Part shown: positions 46,628 to 55,055 of the stretch, piece after piece | How positions within the stretch are numbered: position 1 is the stretch's first letter | Layout of the letters: each line of letters begins with the position of its first letter | From: SB25 sp029560875 | GTDB lineage: Bacteria; Bacteroidota; Bacteroidia; Bacteroidales; Tenuifilaceae | DNA: 64,000 nucleotides | Direction of reading: 5' to 3' | NCBI GenBank assembly: GCA_035388225.1 | Contig: DAOOPM010000009.1 | Span: forward strand, 1 to 64,000 | Translations under genes and position numbers: made by a program | The notes under the pieces: model-generated | What the model was told of the DNA's origin: nothing | The model's input: the letters and a program-made list of their open reading frames with translations, nothing else | The model's database searches: none

Positions 46628-47794
46628 GTGGATAGCAATTTTAGCAATGTGCTCAAATTTATTAGAGAGCTTTACAGTACGCCAGCAGGCTTTATACCGC
46701 TTCATGCTCCAGTATTTTCTGGTAATGAAAAAGCGTATCTCAATGAATGTATCGACACTACATTTGTTTCTTCGGTAGGAAAGTTTGTTGATACGTTTGA
46801 GCAGGAAATGGCAAAGTTTACTGGTTCGGCCAGAGCCGTAAGCTGCGTTAATGGTACAAATGCACTGCATTTAGCGTTAAAGTTGGTTGGAGTTGAGCAA
46901 GAAACCGAAGTGTTAACTCAACCGCTTACCTTTATTGCCACTGCAAATGCAATAAGTTATTGTGGCGCAAGGCCAGTATTTATTGATGTAGATATTGATA
47001 CGCTTGGTCTTTCGCCCGTGGCCCTTAAAAAATGGTTAGAGGAAAATACTGTGCTACTAAAAAACGGCCAATGCCCAATTAATAAAAGCACAGGTAAACA
47101 TATTACGGCTTGTGTGCCAATGCACACCTTTGGTCATCCTTGTAGAATTGAAGAGATTGTGGAGATATGTAACACTTACAATATCCCAGTAGTTGAGGAT
47201 GCTGCTGAGAGTTTGGGTTCCTACTACAAAGGCAAGCACACTGGGAACTTTGGTAAAGTTGGGGTATTAAGTTTTAATGGAAATAAAGTGCTTACAACCG
47301 GGGGTGGAGGAATGCTTTTATTTAATGACGAGCAGTTGGCCGCAAAAGCAAAGCACCTAACAACACAGGCTAAAGTACCACACCCATGGGAGTTTAACCA
47401 CGATGCTGTTGGCTTTAACTACCGAATGCCAAATATTAATGCTGCATTGGGACTTGCCCAATTGGAACAGCTCCCTAAGTTTTTAGAATCAAAAAGAAAT
47501 ATTGCTGAGGCGTATAAGTTATTCTTTAGCGAGTTTAAATCAGTGGATATTAATTTTGTAGTGGAGCCTACTAATTCAAAATCAAACTATTGGCTCAACA
47601 GCGTTTTGCTTGGTTCAAAGGGGGAGCGCGATGAATTTTTGAGGTACAGCAACGAAAATGGCGTTATGACTCGCCCTGTTTGGACATTAATGAACAAACT
47701 CCCAATGTTTTCCGATGCTCAATGCGGCGATTTAAAAAATGCTGAGCACATTGAGGACGGATTAGTAAATTTACCCAGTAGTGTTATCAAATAA
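46628..47794 (+). CDS. legC: LegC-family sugar aminotransferase
   Basis: A 388-residue DegT/DnrJ/EryC1-type PLP enzyme. The opening FIPLHAPVFSGNEKAYLNEC and GKFVDTFEQEMAKFTGS are typical of the LegC group. Visible PLP-site motifs are VVEDAAESLGSYYKGKHTGN (Asp-Ala-Ala) and VLSFNGNKVLTTGGGGML with the Schiff-base Lys in NGNK. It places the 4-amino group on the keto sugar made by LegB. The start is GTG (46628), 15 bp after the previous gene; no in-frame ATG fits the family start. Confidence 0.88.
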   Translation: MDSNFSNVLKFIRELYSTPAGFIPLHAPVFSGNEKAYLNECIDTTFVSSVGKFVDTFEQEMAKFTGSARAVSCVNGTNALHLALKLVGVEQETEVLTQPLTFIATANAISYCGARPVFIDVDIDTLGLSPVALKKWLEENTVLLKNGQCPINKSTGKHITACVPMHTFGHPCRIEEIVEICNTYNIPVVEDAAESLGSYYKGKHTGNFGKVGVLSFNGNKVLTTGGGGMLLFNDEQLAAKAKHLTTQAKVPHPWEFNHDAVGFNYRMPNINAALGLAQLEQLPKFLESKRNIAEAYKLFFSEFKSVDINFVVEPTNSKSNYWLNSVLLGSKGERDEFLRYSNENGVMTRPVWTLMNKLPMFSDAQCGDLKNAEHIEDGLVNLPSSVIK

Positions 47795-47805
47795 ATAGCA
47801 GAACA

Positions 47806-48438
47806 ATGGATACTTTGCATAAAGGGATTGTATTGGTTGGGTATTCGGGTCACTCTTTTGTTGTTGCGGATATACTAACCCAGCTAGGTTACAGAATAGA
47901 AGGCTATGTTGATAAGGAGCCTGCACAGAACAATCCTTTTAGTATTCCATATTTAGGGTTTGAGGGCAATGAAACAGTAATAGAAAAAATTAGAGGATTA
48001 TTAGTATTTCCTTCAATTGGCGACAATAAAATTAGGGAAAAAGTATTTGAACAATTAATTAGCCTTGGCTTTAGTATACCGAATGCAATTTCGCCAAGAG
48101 CCAATGTGTCAAGTTACAGCAAAGTTGAGGAGGGTGCTTTGGTATGCCAAGGTGCTTGTATTAATGCTTTTGCTAAAATAGGGCGAGGAGCAATTGTGAA
48201 TACTGGTGCAATAGTTGAACATGAGTGTAATGTTGGTCCTTTTGCTCATATAGCGCCGGGAGCAGTTCTTGCGGGCAGCGTGAGAATTGGAGAGGGGAGT
48301 TTTGTGGGTGCAAACTCAACTATAAAGCAGGGTGTTGAAATTGGACGTAATTTAATTATTGGTGCGGGCTCGGTAGTGATTAATAATATTGCAGATAGTG
48401 GCATTTATGCAGGAAATCCTGCAAGGAAAATAAAATAG
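47806..48438 (+). CDS. NeuD/LegH-like sugar acetyltransferase
   Basis: A 210-residue acyltransferase. The N-terminal part binds the sugar (GIVLVGYSGHSFVVADIL, EGYVDKEPAQNN). The C-terminal part is a left-handed beta-helix of hexapeptide repeats (ISPRANVSSYSKVEEGALV, ending in GIYAGNPARKIK), with the catalytic His in AIVEHECNVGPFAHIAPGAV. In this operon it most likely N-acetylates the 4-amino sugar from LegC (LegH/PglD role). NeuD-type O-acetylation of the finished nonulosonic acid is the alternative. Confidence 0.85.
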   Translation: MDTLHKGIVLVGYSGHSFVVADILTQLGYRIEGYVDKEPAQNNPFSIPYLGFEGNETVIEKIRGLLVFPSIGDNKIREKVFEQLISLGFSIPNAISPRANVSSYSKVEEGALVCQGACINAFAKIGRGAIVNTGAIVEHECNVGPFAHIAPGAVLAGSVRIGEGSFVGANSTIKQGVEIGRNLIIGAGSVVINNIADSGIYAGNPARKIK

Positions 48439-48440
48439 AG

Positions 48441-49490
48441 ATGGAAAGTTCCTATAAAAAAAGAGTTATTAGCCCCGAAGCATCCTTGTTGGACGCATTT
48501 AAAAGGATGGATATCCTAGATAAAAAGCTATTGATAGTAGAGGATAGCAATCAGTTTATTGGATTGTTGAGCGCTGGCGATATTCAAAGGGCAATTATCA
48601 ATAATATTCCGCTAAACTCAAAGGTAAAAGAGGTTCTTAGGAAGGAAATTAGAATAGCCAGCCCCATTGATGAGTTTGAGAAAATTAAGCAGATGATGCT
48701 CGATTTTAGAATGGAACTTTGCCCAGTAGTTGATAATAACAGAAGAATTGTAAAGGTTTACTTTTGGGAAGATGTGTTTTCCGAAAAGCAGAAGGTTCCT
48801 ATAAACCAGTTTAGCCTACCAGTAGTAATTATGGCTGGGGGGGTTGGTTCTAGGTTAAAGCCATTAACCAATGTATTACCCAAGCCTTTAATTCCTATCG
48901 GCGAAAAAACTATGCTTGAGGAGATTTTTGATAGATTTGCGAGGCATGGCTGCAACAAGTTTTACATATCGGTTAACTACAAAGCCGAACTCATTGAGTA
49001 CTATATTCAACAGCAAAAACTACCCTTTGAAATAGATTTCTTCAAAGAAGATAAGCCAATGGGAACGGCTGGTAGCCTATCGCTACTTAAGAGTAAGATT
49101 AAGGAAACATTCTTTGTTAGCAATTGCGATATTATAATAGAAGAAGACTATTCGCAGATTTTAGACTACCATAAAAATAACAAGAATGAAATTACGCTGG
49201 TTGCAGCATTAAAATCGATGCCTATAGCGTACGGTACTATTGAAACAGCCGAAAACGGACGTCTAATAAAACTTGTTGAAAAACCTGAGTTAACCTTTAA
49301 GATTAATAGCGGAATGTATATTCTGGAGCCACACTTAATTGATGAAATACCAAACGAGGAAAATTTTCACATTACGAATCTGATTGAAAAAGTCCTTGCC
49401 AGAAGAGGAACAGTTGGCGTATATCCAGTAAGTGAAAAATCGTGGAACGATGTTGGCGATTGGAGTCTTTATCGCCAGTATTTAAAGTAA
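48441..49490 (+). CDS. ptmE: CBS-domain sugar nucleotidyltransferase, LegE/PtmE-like
   Basis: A 349-residue protein with two CBS motifs at the N-terminus (about 8-115; LLIVEDSNQFIGLLSAGDIQ, LCPVVDNNRRIVKVYFWEDV) and a nucleotidyltransferase domain from about 128 (IMAGGVGSRLKPLTNVLPKP, SNCDIIIEEDYSQI, VGDWSLYRQYL). The combination is that of PtmE/LegE, which makes GDP-glucosamine for legionaminic acid in Campylobacter. The ATG is 2 bp after the previous stop. It is the last gene before the tandem repeats and the gap; synthase, hydrolysing epimerase and CMP-transferase do not follow here. Confidence 0.85.
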   Translation: MESSYKKRVISPEASLLDAFKRMDILDKKLLIVEDSNQFIGLLSAGDIQRAIINNIPLNSKVKEVLRKEIRIASPIDEFEKIKQMMLDFRMELCPVVDNNRRIVKVYFWEDVFSEKQKVPINQFSLPVVIMAGGVGSRLKPLTNVLPKPLIPIGEKTMLEEIFDRFARHGCNKFYISVNYKAELIEYYIQQQKLPFEIDFFKEDKPMGTAGSLSLLKSKIKETFFVSNCDIIIEEDYSQILDYHKNNKNEITLVAALKSMPIAYGTIETAENGRLIKLVEKPELTFKINSGMYILEPHLIDEIPNEENFHITNLIEKVLARRGTVGVYPVSEKSWNDVGDWSLYRQYLK

Positions 49491-49500
49491 TTTTTTCCGT

Positions 49501-50600
49501 AAAACGGATAAACACAAATATATGACAAAAGCATACCCCCCCTAGTTTTTGCCAACCTAAAGGCAGCATTAATCCTTCCCCCCTATGCATAGGGGGGTGA
49601 CAAACGGTTGATGGTTAACGATATTGATTGTTGGGGGGTATAAAAAAGAGCAATCCCATAACTATTTTCTTCCTTTAGATTGNNNNNNNNNNNNNNNNNN
49701 NNNNNNNNNNNNNNNNNNNNNNNNNNNNNNNNNNNNNNNNNNNNNNNNNNNNNNNNNNNNNNNNNNNNNNNNNNNNNNNNNNTTGTTGGGGGGTATAAAA
49801 AAGAGCAATCCCATAACTATTTTCTTCCTTTAGATTGTGAGGATTATTGGCCTTTCTGCTATGAAAATTTGAAAGAATTAACCACAAAGGCACAAAAGAA
49901 CATAAAGTAGCACAAAGAAGACCTGTTTATCTCTTTGCGCCATAGTGTCTTAGCGTTTAAATCAGAATTGATAGAACACGGATGACACAGATAAAGCGGA
50001 TAAACACAAATATATGACAAAAGCATACCCCCCTAGTTTTTGCCAACCTAAAGGCAGCATTAATCCTTCCCCCCTGTATAGGGGGGTGACAAACGGTTGA
50101 TGGTTAACGATATTGATTGTTGGGGGGTATAAAAAAGAGCAATCCCATAACTATTTTCTTCCTTTAGATTGCGAGGATTATTGGCCTTTCTGCTATGAAA
50201 ATTTGAAAGAATTAACCACAAAGGCGCAAAAGAACACAAAGTAGCACAAAGAAAACCTAGTTATCTATTTGCGTCATAGTGTCTTAGCGTTTAAAGCAGA
50301 ATGGACAGAACACGGATGACACAGATAAAGTGGATAAACACAAATATTTGACAAAAGTTTTTTGCTAACCTAAAGGCAGCATTAATTCTTCCCCCCTATG
50401 CATAGGGGGGTGACAAACGGTTGATGGTTAACGATATTGATTGTTGGGGGGTATAAAAAAGAGCATTACCATAACTATTTTTTCCCGCGGATTATTGGCT
50501 TTTCCACTATAAAAATTCCAAAGAATTAACCACAAAGGCGCAAAAGAACACTAAGAAAACCTATTTATCCCTTTGAACCATAGCGCTATAGCGTTTATGT
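49501..50600. repeat. Tandem repeat of ~334-bp units around the assembly gap
   Basis: The anchor GGATAAACACAAATAT recurs at about 49506, 49998 and 50332, and TTGTTGGGGGGTATAAAAAA at 49629, 49783, 50117 and 50441. Thus unit length is about 324-335 bp. Each unit contains a GC palindrome (e.g. CCCCCCTATGCATAGGGGGG at 49578-49597) and pieces of the ACCACAAAGGC and ACACGGATGACACAG repeat families. The number of copies is unknown because the gap lies inside. No gene. Confidence 0.85.
49683..49782. other. Assembly gap of 100 N
   Basis: Exactly 100 N, a conventional scaffold filler. The sequence after the gap restarts at the same phase of the repeat as 154 bp earlier, so repeats of unknown number are missing, and genes could be too. 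Confidence 0.98.
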
Positions 50601-50704
50601 AATTAGTGAAAACCTGTCAAATCTGTGTTATCCGTGGTCGTATGTTTTTCTCGCAGATTTTGCAGATTCTCATCTGCTAGTCAACCTTTATCTCTTAAAA
50701 ATGT

Positions 50705-50712
50705 TACTTTTG
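50705..50712 (+). promoter_or_regulatory. Bacteroidota -7 box of the polysaccharide locus
   Basis: TACTTTTG matches TAnnTTTG and lies 19 bp before the start codon of the export lipoprotein gene. No clear -33 element was seen. No flanking inverted repeats of the invertible-promoter type were noticed. Confidence 0.5.
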
Positions 50713-50731
50713 TATTACAAACCTTAACAAA

Positions 50732-51499
50732 ATGCAAAGAAATACCAGAAAAGCTCTTTTGCTGTTTGTAATAATAGCTATTGTAACTTCGTGCAACCGT
50801 AAAGCACAGTTGCTTTACATGAGCGATGTGCAGAACGAAGTTATTTCCACAGCACAATCAAAACCATACCAATTAAGGCCTGGCGATGTGCTAAGTGTTC
50901 AAATAATTACACAGGATCCCAATGTTAGTCGTCTTTTTAATATCAATTCTATTGGGACAGCCTACAATGCCTATGTTTCTGAAGTTTCAACCTATGTTAA
51001 TGGTTTTTCAATTAACGATTCTGGCTTTATTCATCTGCCAGTATTAGGAAAAATTAAAATTGATAGTTTATCTACTCGCGATGCACAAGCAAAAATTCAG
51101 GTAGAAACCGAAAAGTATCTTAAAGATGGATTGGCCATTGTTAAGTTGCTCAGTTTTAAGGTAACAGTTATTGGGGAGGTTAAACGACCAGGAACTTATA
51201 CCAATTACAATGACAATCTAAATATTTTTGAGGCAATAGGCTTAGCTGGTGACTTGTCCGATTATGGACAACGCTCAAATGTGCTGGTTTTGCGAAAAAC
51301 TCCACAAGGAGTAAAGACCTTTAGGCTAAACCTACACGATAAAAGTTTAATTACCTCCGAGGGATTTTACCTACTACCCAACGATACTGTTATTGTGGAA
51401 CCCCGCAGCGGAAAAATTATGGCATTGAATACTCCAAATATTTCGTTGTTTTTATCGGTTATTACCACTGCTTTATTGATGATGAATTACTTGAAGTAA
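50732..51499 (+). CDS. Polysaccharide export lipoprotein, Wza-like
   Basis: A 255-residue outer-membrane polysaccharide export protein. A lipoprotein signal (LLLFVIIAIVTSC) places the lipidated Cys near residue 21. The poly-export domain begins YQLRPGDVLSVQIITQDP; an SLBB-type domain follows (KVTVIGEVKRPGTYTNYND, NIFEAIGLAGDLSDYGQRSN). The last 22 residues are a hydrophobic helix (ISLFLSVITTALLMMNYL), as in short Bacteroidota Wza homologues. It forms the exit channel together with the Wzc-like protein 33 bp downstream. Confidence 0.92.
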   Translation: MQRNTRKALLLFVIIAIVTSCNRKAQLLYMSDVQNEVISTAQSKPYQLRPGDVLSVQIITQDPNVSRLFNINSIGTAYNAYVSEVSTYVNGFSINDSGFIHLPVLGKIKIDSLSTRDAQAKIQVETEKYLKDGLAIVKLLSFKVTVIGEVKRPGTYTNYNDNLNIFEAIGLAGDLSDYGQRSNVLVLRKTPQGVKTFRLNLHDKSLITSEGFYLLPNDTVIVEPRSGKIMALNTPNISLFLSVITTALLMMNYLK

Positions 51500-51532
51500 T
51501 TAATTGATAATTTATAATTAAGAGAAAAACGA

Positions 51533-54001
51533 ATGGAAAACGATATAAACTCCAATAAAACCATCCCACAGCTTGGATATCCAGAAGAGGAGCAACTGGA
51601 TATTAAGCAGTTACTTTTCCGTGTTTTGGCAAACTGGTACTGGTTTGCTATTTCCGTTTTTATTGCCCTATTTGTGGCATACCTAGTAAACCGTTATACC
51701 GAGCAAATTTACAGCGTAAGTTCCAGTGTAATTGTACGCGACGACGACCAAACAAAATCATTTGTAGGCGCAGAGCAGCTAATACAGGGTTTACGATTAA
51801 CCAAAAACACCAAAAGCGTACAGAACGAAATTGGCATACTGCAATCCTACTCTTTGGCTCGTCAGACTATAGAGGAGCTTGTGGAGTTTAGGATAACATA
51901 CATAGCCGTAGGGCGTAGGGGTATTAAAGAGCAGAAACTTTACAAAAACGCTCCTTTTAAGGTTTTACTAGATACGGGTGCAGTTAATCAGATTAATCAC
52001 CCAATATACATAAGTATTCTGAATCAGAACGAGTATAGGGTTGAAATTAACGATGGTTTAGGGGTAAACCAAAAGCTTAAGTATGGTGAACCATTCCGGC
52101 ACGAACTATTTGGCTTTACGGTTTACCTGCGAAACCCTGGTGATAATACCGATGACCTGGTTGGCCGGAAATTCTACTTTTTAATTAACGATTCCAATAG
52201 CCTGGCATTAGCCTATAAATCCAAGGCAACTATTAGCCTTAACGATAAAAAAGGATCCATACTGACGTTGAGCAGCAGCGGATTTGTGGCAGAGCAGGAG
52301 GCCGATTACCTTAATAAGCTTATGGAGGTTTACATCCTTAGGGGGTTGTTAGAAAAAAACCAAATTGCTGCCAATACGGTCCTGTTTATTGACCAGCAGC
52401 TGGAGTCGATGACCGACTCGCTCCGCAGGGCCGAGCAGAGCTTACAGGACTTTAGAACAGCCAATAGGGTGCTGGATATTTCGCGCGAGGGGAATATGCT
52501 TTTCGATAGAATTAGGGTGCTCTATATTGATCAGAGCAGCTTTGAGCTAAAGGGACGCTACTATAGGTACCTAAAAAAATACCTTGACGAGAGGAGCGAT
52601 TTAAATGCGGTGGTAGCACCCTCGGCCATGGGGGTCGACGATCCGCAGCTTTCCTTCTTGTTAAATGAGGTTAGTAAAGCCTATGTTGAGCGCGAGGAGC
52701 TACGTTCCACCATTAAGGAGGGTAGCCCCGGACTAAACCAAATTGAGATTAGGATTGGAAACCTACGAAATGCCCTGTACGAAAAGGTTACCAGCCTTAT
52801 TGAGTCCAACAGAATTGCCCAGGAGGGCATTAAGGAAAAGCAGGCGCAAATAGAGGCCGAGATGCGAAAGCTACCAATTAACGAACGCTTGCTAATTGGC
52901 TTTGAGCGCGATTTTGGGCTAATTGATAAGATGTACACCTACCTTCAGGAGAAACGTGCCGAGGCTGCCATTGCCCAGGCATCCAATATTGCCGACAATA
53001 AAATACTGGACTACGCAATACCCCAGAACGCCGCAATGCTAAAGCCCAAAAAGACCATGAACTACCTTGTTGGCCTTATGGCGGGCCTAGCAATTCCTTT
53101 TTTAATAATTATTCTGCTCGATTTTTTTAACGATAGGATTGTGGATCTGAAGGAGATATCGCGCAAAACGCGTGTTCCAGTAATAGGTACCCTTGGGCAT
53201 AATAGGTACGATACCGAAATGGTTGTGCTTGAAAAGCCAAAATCCACGCTAACGGAATCGTTTAGGGGATTACGCACAAACCTTCAGTACCTGCTGCGGG
53301 AGCCCGGTAAAAAGGTAATTGCGGTATCGTCAACGGTGGTGGGCGAGGGTAAAACATTTACTGCAGTTAACCTAGCAGCCATTATTGCCGTAACCGGTAA
53401 AAAGGTTTTGCTTATTGGGCTCGATTTACGCAAACCGCGCCTGCACCGGGTTGTTGGTTATAATGGAACAGTAGGGGTTAGCACGTACTTAATAGGTCAG
53501 AATACCCCGGACGATATTATTTTCCAGTCGAGTATCGACAACTTGTACTTTGCCCCCAGCGGTCCAATTCCACCGAACCCTGCTGAGCTGTTAGGCTCAG
53601 AGCGGATGGAGGAGTTTATTGTGTGGGCAAAGGAGAATTTTGATTTTATAGTGATAGATAGCCCCCCGGTGGCCATTGTTTCCGATGCCTTTTTAATTGC
53701 AAGGTTTACCGATGCCAATTTATTTGTGCTGCGATTTGGGTATTCATCCAAGGAGGTGCTAAATCTGTTAAACGATATTTATAAACACCACGAGGTTAAA
53801 AACCTAGCGTTGGTGGTAAACGATTTTCAACCAAAGCGTGGTTATGGTTATTCCTATGGTTATACCTATAGCTATGGCTACAGCTATGGCTATGGCTATA
53901 AGCATGGCTATGGGTATGGAACATATAGTGGTAGCGGTTACTACTCCGATGAGGATGAGCCACGCTTAAGCTGGAAGGAGCGATTTAAAAAGTTGTTTTA
54001 G
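51533..54001 (+). CDS. Wzc-like chain-length determinant / BY-kinase
   Basis: An 822-residue inner-membrane protein. The Wzz domain has a first helix near residues 35-52 and the second helix at about 510-532 (YLVGLMAGLAIPFLIIILL). Between them is a long coiled coil (about 275-450) and the GNVR-type segment RDFGLIDKMYTYLQEKRAEA. The cytoplasmic BY-kinase follows: Walker A VVGEGKTF near 603, Walker A' LLIGLDLRKPRLHR near 626, Walker B FIVIDSPPV near 704. The tail (about 769-805) has 15 Tyr in Gly-Tyr/Ser-Tyr alternation, the autophosphorylation cluster, and ends SWKERFKKLF. It controls polymer length and export. No phosphatase partner is visible nearby. Confidence 0.93.
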   Translation: MENDINSNKTIPQLGYPEEEQLDIKQLLFRVLANWYWFAISVFIALFVAYLVNRYTEQIYSVSSSVIVRDDDQTKSFVGAEQLIQGLRLTKNTKSVQNEIGILQSYSLARQTIEELVEFRITYIAVGRRGIKEQKLYKNAPFKVLLDTGAVNQINHPIYISILNQNEYRVEINDGLGVNQKLKYGEPFRHELFGFTVYLRNPGDNTDDLVGRKFYFLINDSNSLALAYKSKATISLNDKKGSILTLSSSGFVAEQEADYLNKLMEVYILRGLLEKNQIAANTVLFIDQQLESMTDSLRRAEQSLQDFRTANRVLDISREGNMLFDRIRVLYIDQSSFELKGRYYRYLKKYLDERSDLNAVVAPSAMGVDDPQLSFLLNEVSKAYVEREELRSTIKEGSPGLNQIEIRIGNLRNALYEKVTSLIESNRIAQEGIKEKQAQIEAEMRKLPINERLLIGFERDFGLIDKMYTYLQEKRAEAAIAQASNIADNKILDYAIPQNAAMLKPKKTMNYLVGLMAGLAIPFLIIILLDFFNDRIVDLKEISRKTRVPVIGTLGHNRYDTEMVVLEKPKSTLTESFRGLRTNLQYLLREPGKKVIAVSSTVVGEGKTFTAVNLAAIIAVTGKKVLLIGLDLRKPRLHRVVGYNGTVGVSTYLIGQNTPDDIIFQSSIDNLYFAPSGPIPPNPAELLGSERMEEFIVWAKENFDFIVIDSPPVAIVSDAFLIARFTDANLFVLRFGYSSKEVLNLLNDIYKHHEVKNLALVVNDFQPKRGYGYSYGYTYSYGYSYGYGYKHGYGYGTYSGSGYYSDEDEPRLSWKERFKKLF

Positions 54002-54084
54002 AATTTATAATATTTATTTGTAACATATTAAAACTTTTCATTGCAGATAGAATCTGTAAGTGACAGGGCGAAGCTGTAAGGAGT

Positions 54085-54343
54085 ATTTATAAATCAGCTT
54101 AAGCATGATGGGTTACCTACTCCAAAGTTCCAAAACATTTCCGAAGGCTTTATGGTAACAGTTTTTTCAGCAGAAGAGGATGATAAGGTCGGAGATAAGG
54201 TCGGAGATAAGTTAACCGCAAATCAGAACAAAATAATAGAAATTTTACGTCATAACAGTAGAGTAACGGCCAAGGAGCTCTCCGTTATAATTGGGATATC
54301 GCAACGAAATGTTGAGGCGAATATCCGCAAACTTAGGATGTAA
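54085..54343 (+). pseudogene. C-terminal relic of an AlbA/RecG-like transcriptional regulator
   Basis: The frame can be read back without a stop from the ATG at 54152 through INQLKHDGLPTPKFQNISEG, a stretch typical of the C-terminal part of AlbA_2-domain, ATP-binding regulators. After MVTVFSAEEDD there is a doubled KVGDKVGDK linker and a winged helix (IIEILRHNSRVTAKELSVII, GISQRNVEANIRKLRM). The N-terminal catalytic part is absent. If translated from 54152 it gives a 63-residue DNA-binding domain. Probably a relic of a gene deleted at this border between export and sugar genes. Confidence 0.6.
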
Positions 54344-54444
54344 ACAAAATAAGCAGAGTAGGCTCCGCTAAGAGTGGTTACTGGGAGGTTTTTAATTAGT
54401 GTTTGTACTTTGTTTGGGTTTTATTGATTAGTAGGGCTACTAAT

Positions 54445-54636
54445 ATGATCGCTGATAATCAGTTGATTATAGTAGATTTACTTAACAAAAACAGCTACTA
54501 TACCACCGCAGAACTTGCGCAAAAAGTTGGAATATCGCAGCGGAAGGTAAAGGAAAACCTTCGAAAACTAAAAGAAATGGGGTTGTTGAATCGCATAGGC
54601 ACAGCTAAAGTGAGGTACTGGGAGGTTGTGGCTTAA
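54445..54636 (+). CDS. Small winged-helix DNA-binding protein or relic
   Basis: A 63-residue product from the ATG at 54445 (a longer frame starts at 54403 but adds a non-conserved leader). It is a single winged-helix: QLIIVDLLNKNSYYTTAELA, QKVGISQRKVKENLRKLKE, GLLNRIGTAKVRYWEVV. The wing and its ending RIGxAKxxYWEV match the C-terminal domain of AlbA-type regulators, so it too may be a remnant, related to the relic 100 bp upstream. As it is intact as a domain it could still bind DNA and act on the polysaccharide genes; untested. Confidence 0.5.
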   Translation: MIADNQLIIVDLLNKNSYYTTAELAQKVGISQRKVKENLRKLKEMGLLNRIGTAKVRYWEVVA

Positions 54637-55055
54637 TCATTCCTAATACCAACAGGCAAAGAAATTGATTGTAGCCAAAACCCTCTCTCTGCAAGCAGGG
54701 AGAGAGGGTCTGGGGTGAGTTCTTTTCCTGCCGAACCGCAGAGTGGATAAACGTAGACGGCACAGATAATGCAAATATTCGCAACTAAAACCAGTTTCAC
54801 AGAGTTGCATAGTGTGTATGCCGGTTTTTTTACTCTCCCGATATTTGCAGAGTTTATTTTGGCAAAGCCAAAAGAGATAGATACTACTGATACGTGTAGC
54901 CTTGGCCGGGCTAAGGGGCATGTGGTTTGATGAAACATGGGCATGTTTTTCGGTCGTTTATAATAATTGTTGTGTTGTCGAATATTAAATATCTGGATTA
55001 TTAGGAGTGTATCTGTGAAAATATTATTATTGTATAAACTTTATTTTTTATAGTA
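54637..55055 (+). other. Gene-free stretch with a strong stem-loop
   Basis: No convincing gene. A stem-loop near 54681-54709 (CCCTCTCTC pairing with GAGAGAGGG) may terminate transcription of the export genes. The following 300 bp contain only short repeat traces (GGATAAACG, CACAGATAAT). From about 54950 on the DNA becomes much more AT-rich and leads into the sugar genes. Confidence 0.5.

Noticed and set aside
49624..49910. Reading frames spanning the N gap
   Set aside because: They consist of undefined residues and repeat sequence.
49501..50600. CRISPR array
   Set aside because: The units are about 334 bp, nearly identical throughout and without short repeat/variable spacer alternation; no cas genes are near.
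50600..50731. Invertible promoter before the polysaccharide locus
   Set aside because: A -7 box is present, but no pair of short inverted repeats flanking it and no recombinase gene nearby were found by eye.
54633..54944. Two overlapping minus-strand frames of about 100 residues
   Set aside because: They run through a stem-loop and repeat traces and show no protein-like composition or family motif.
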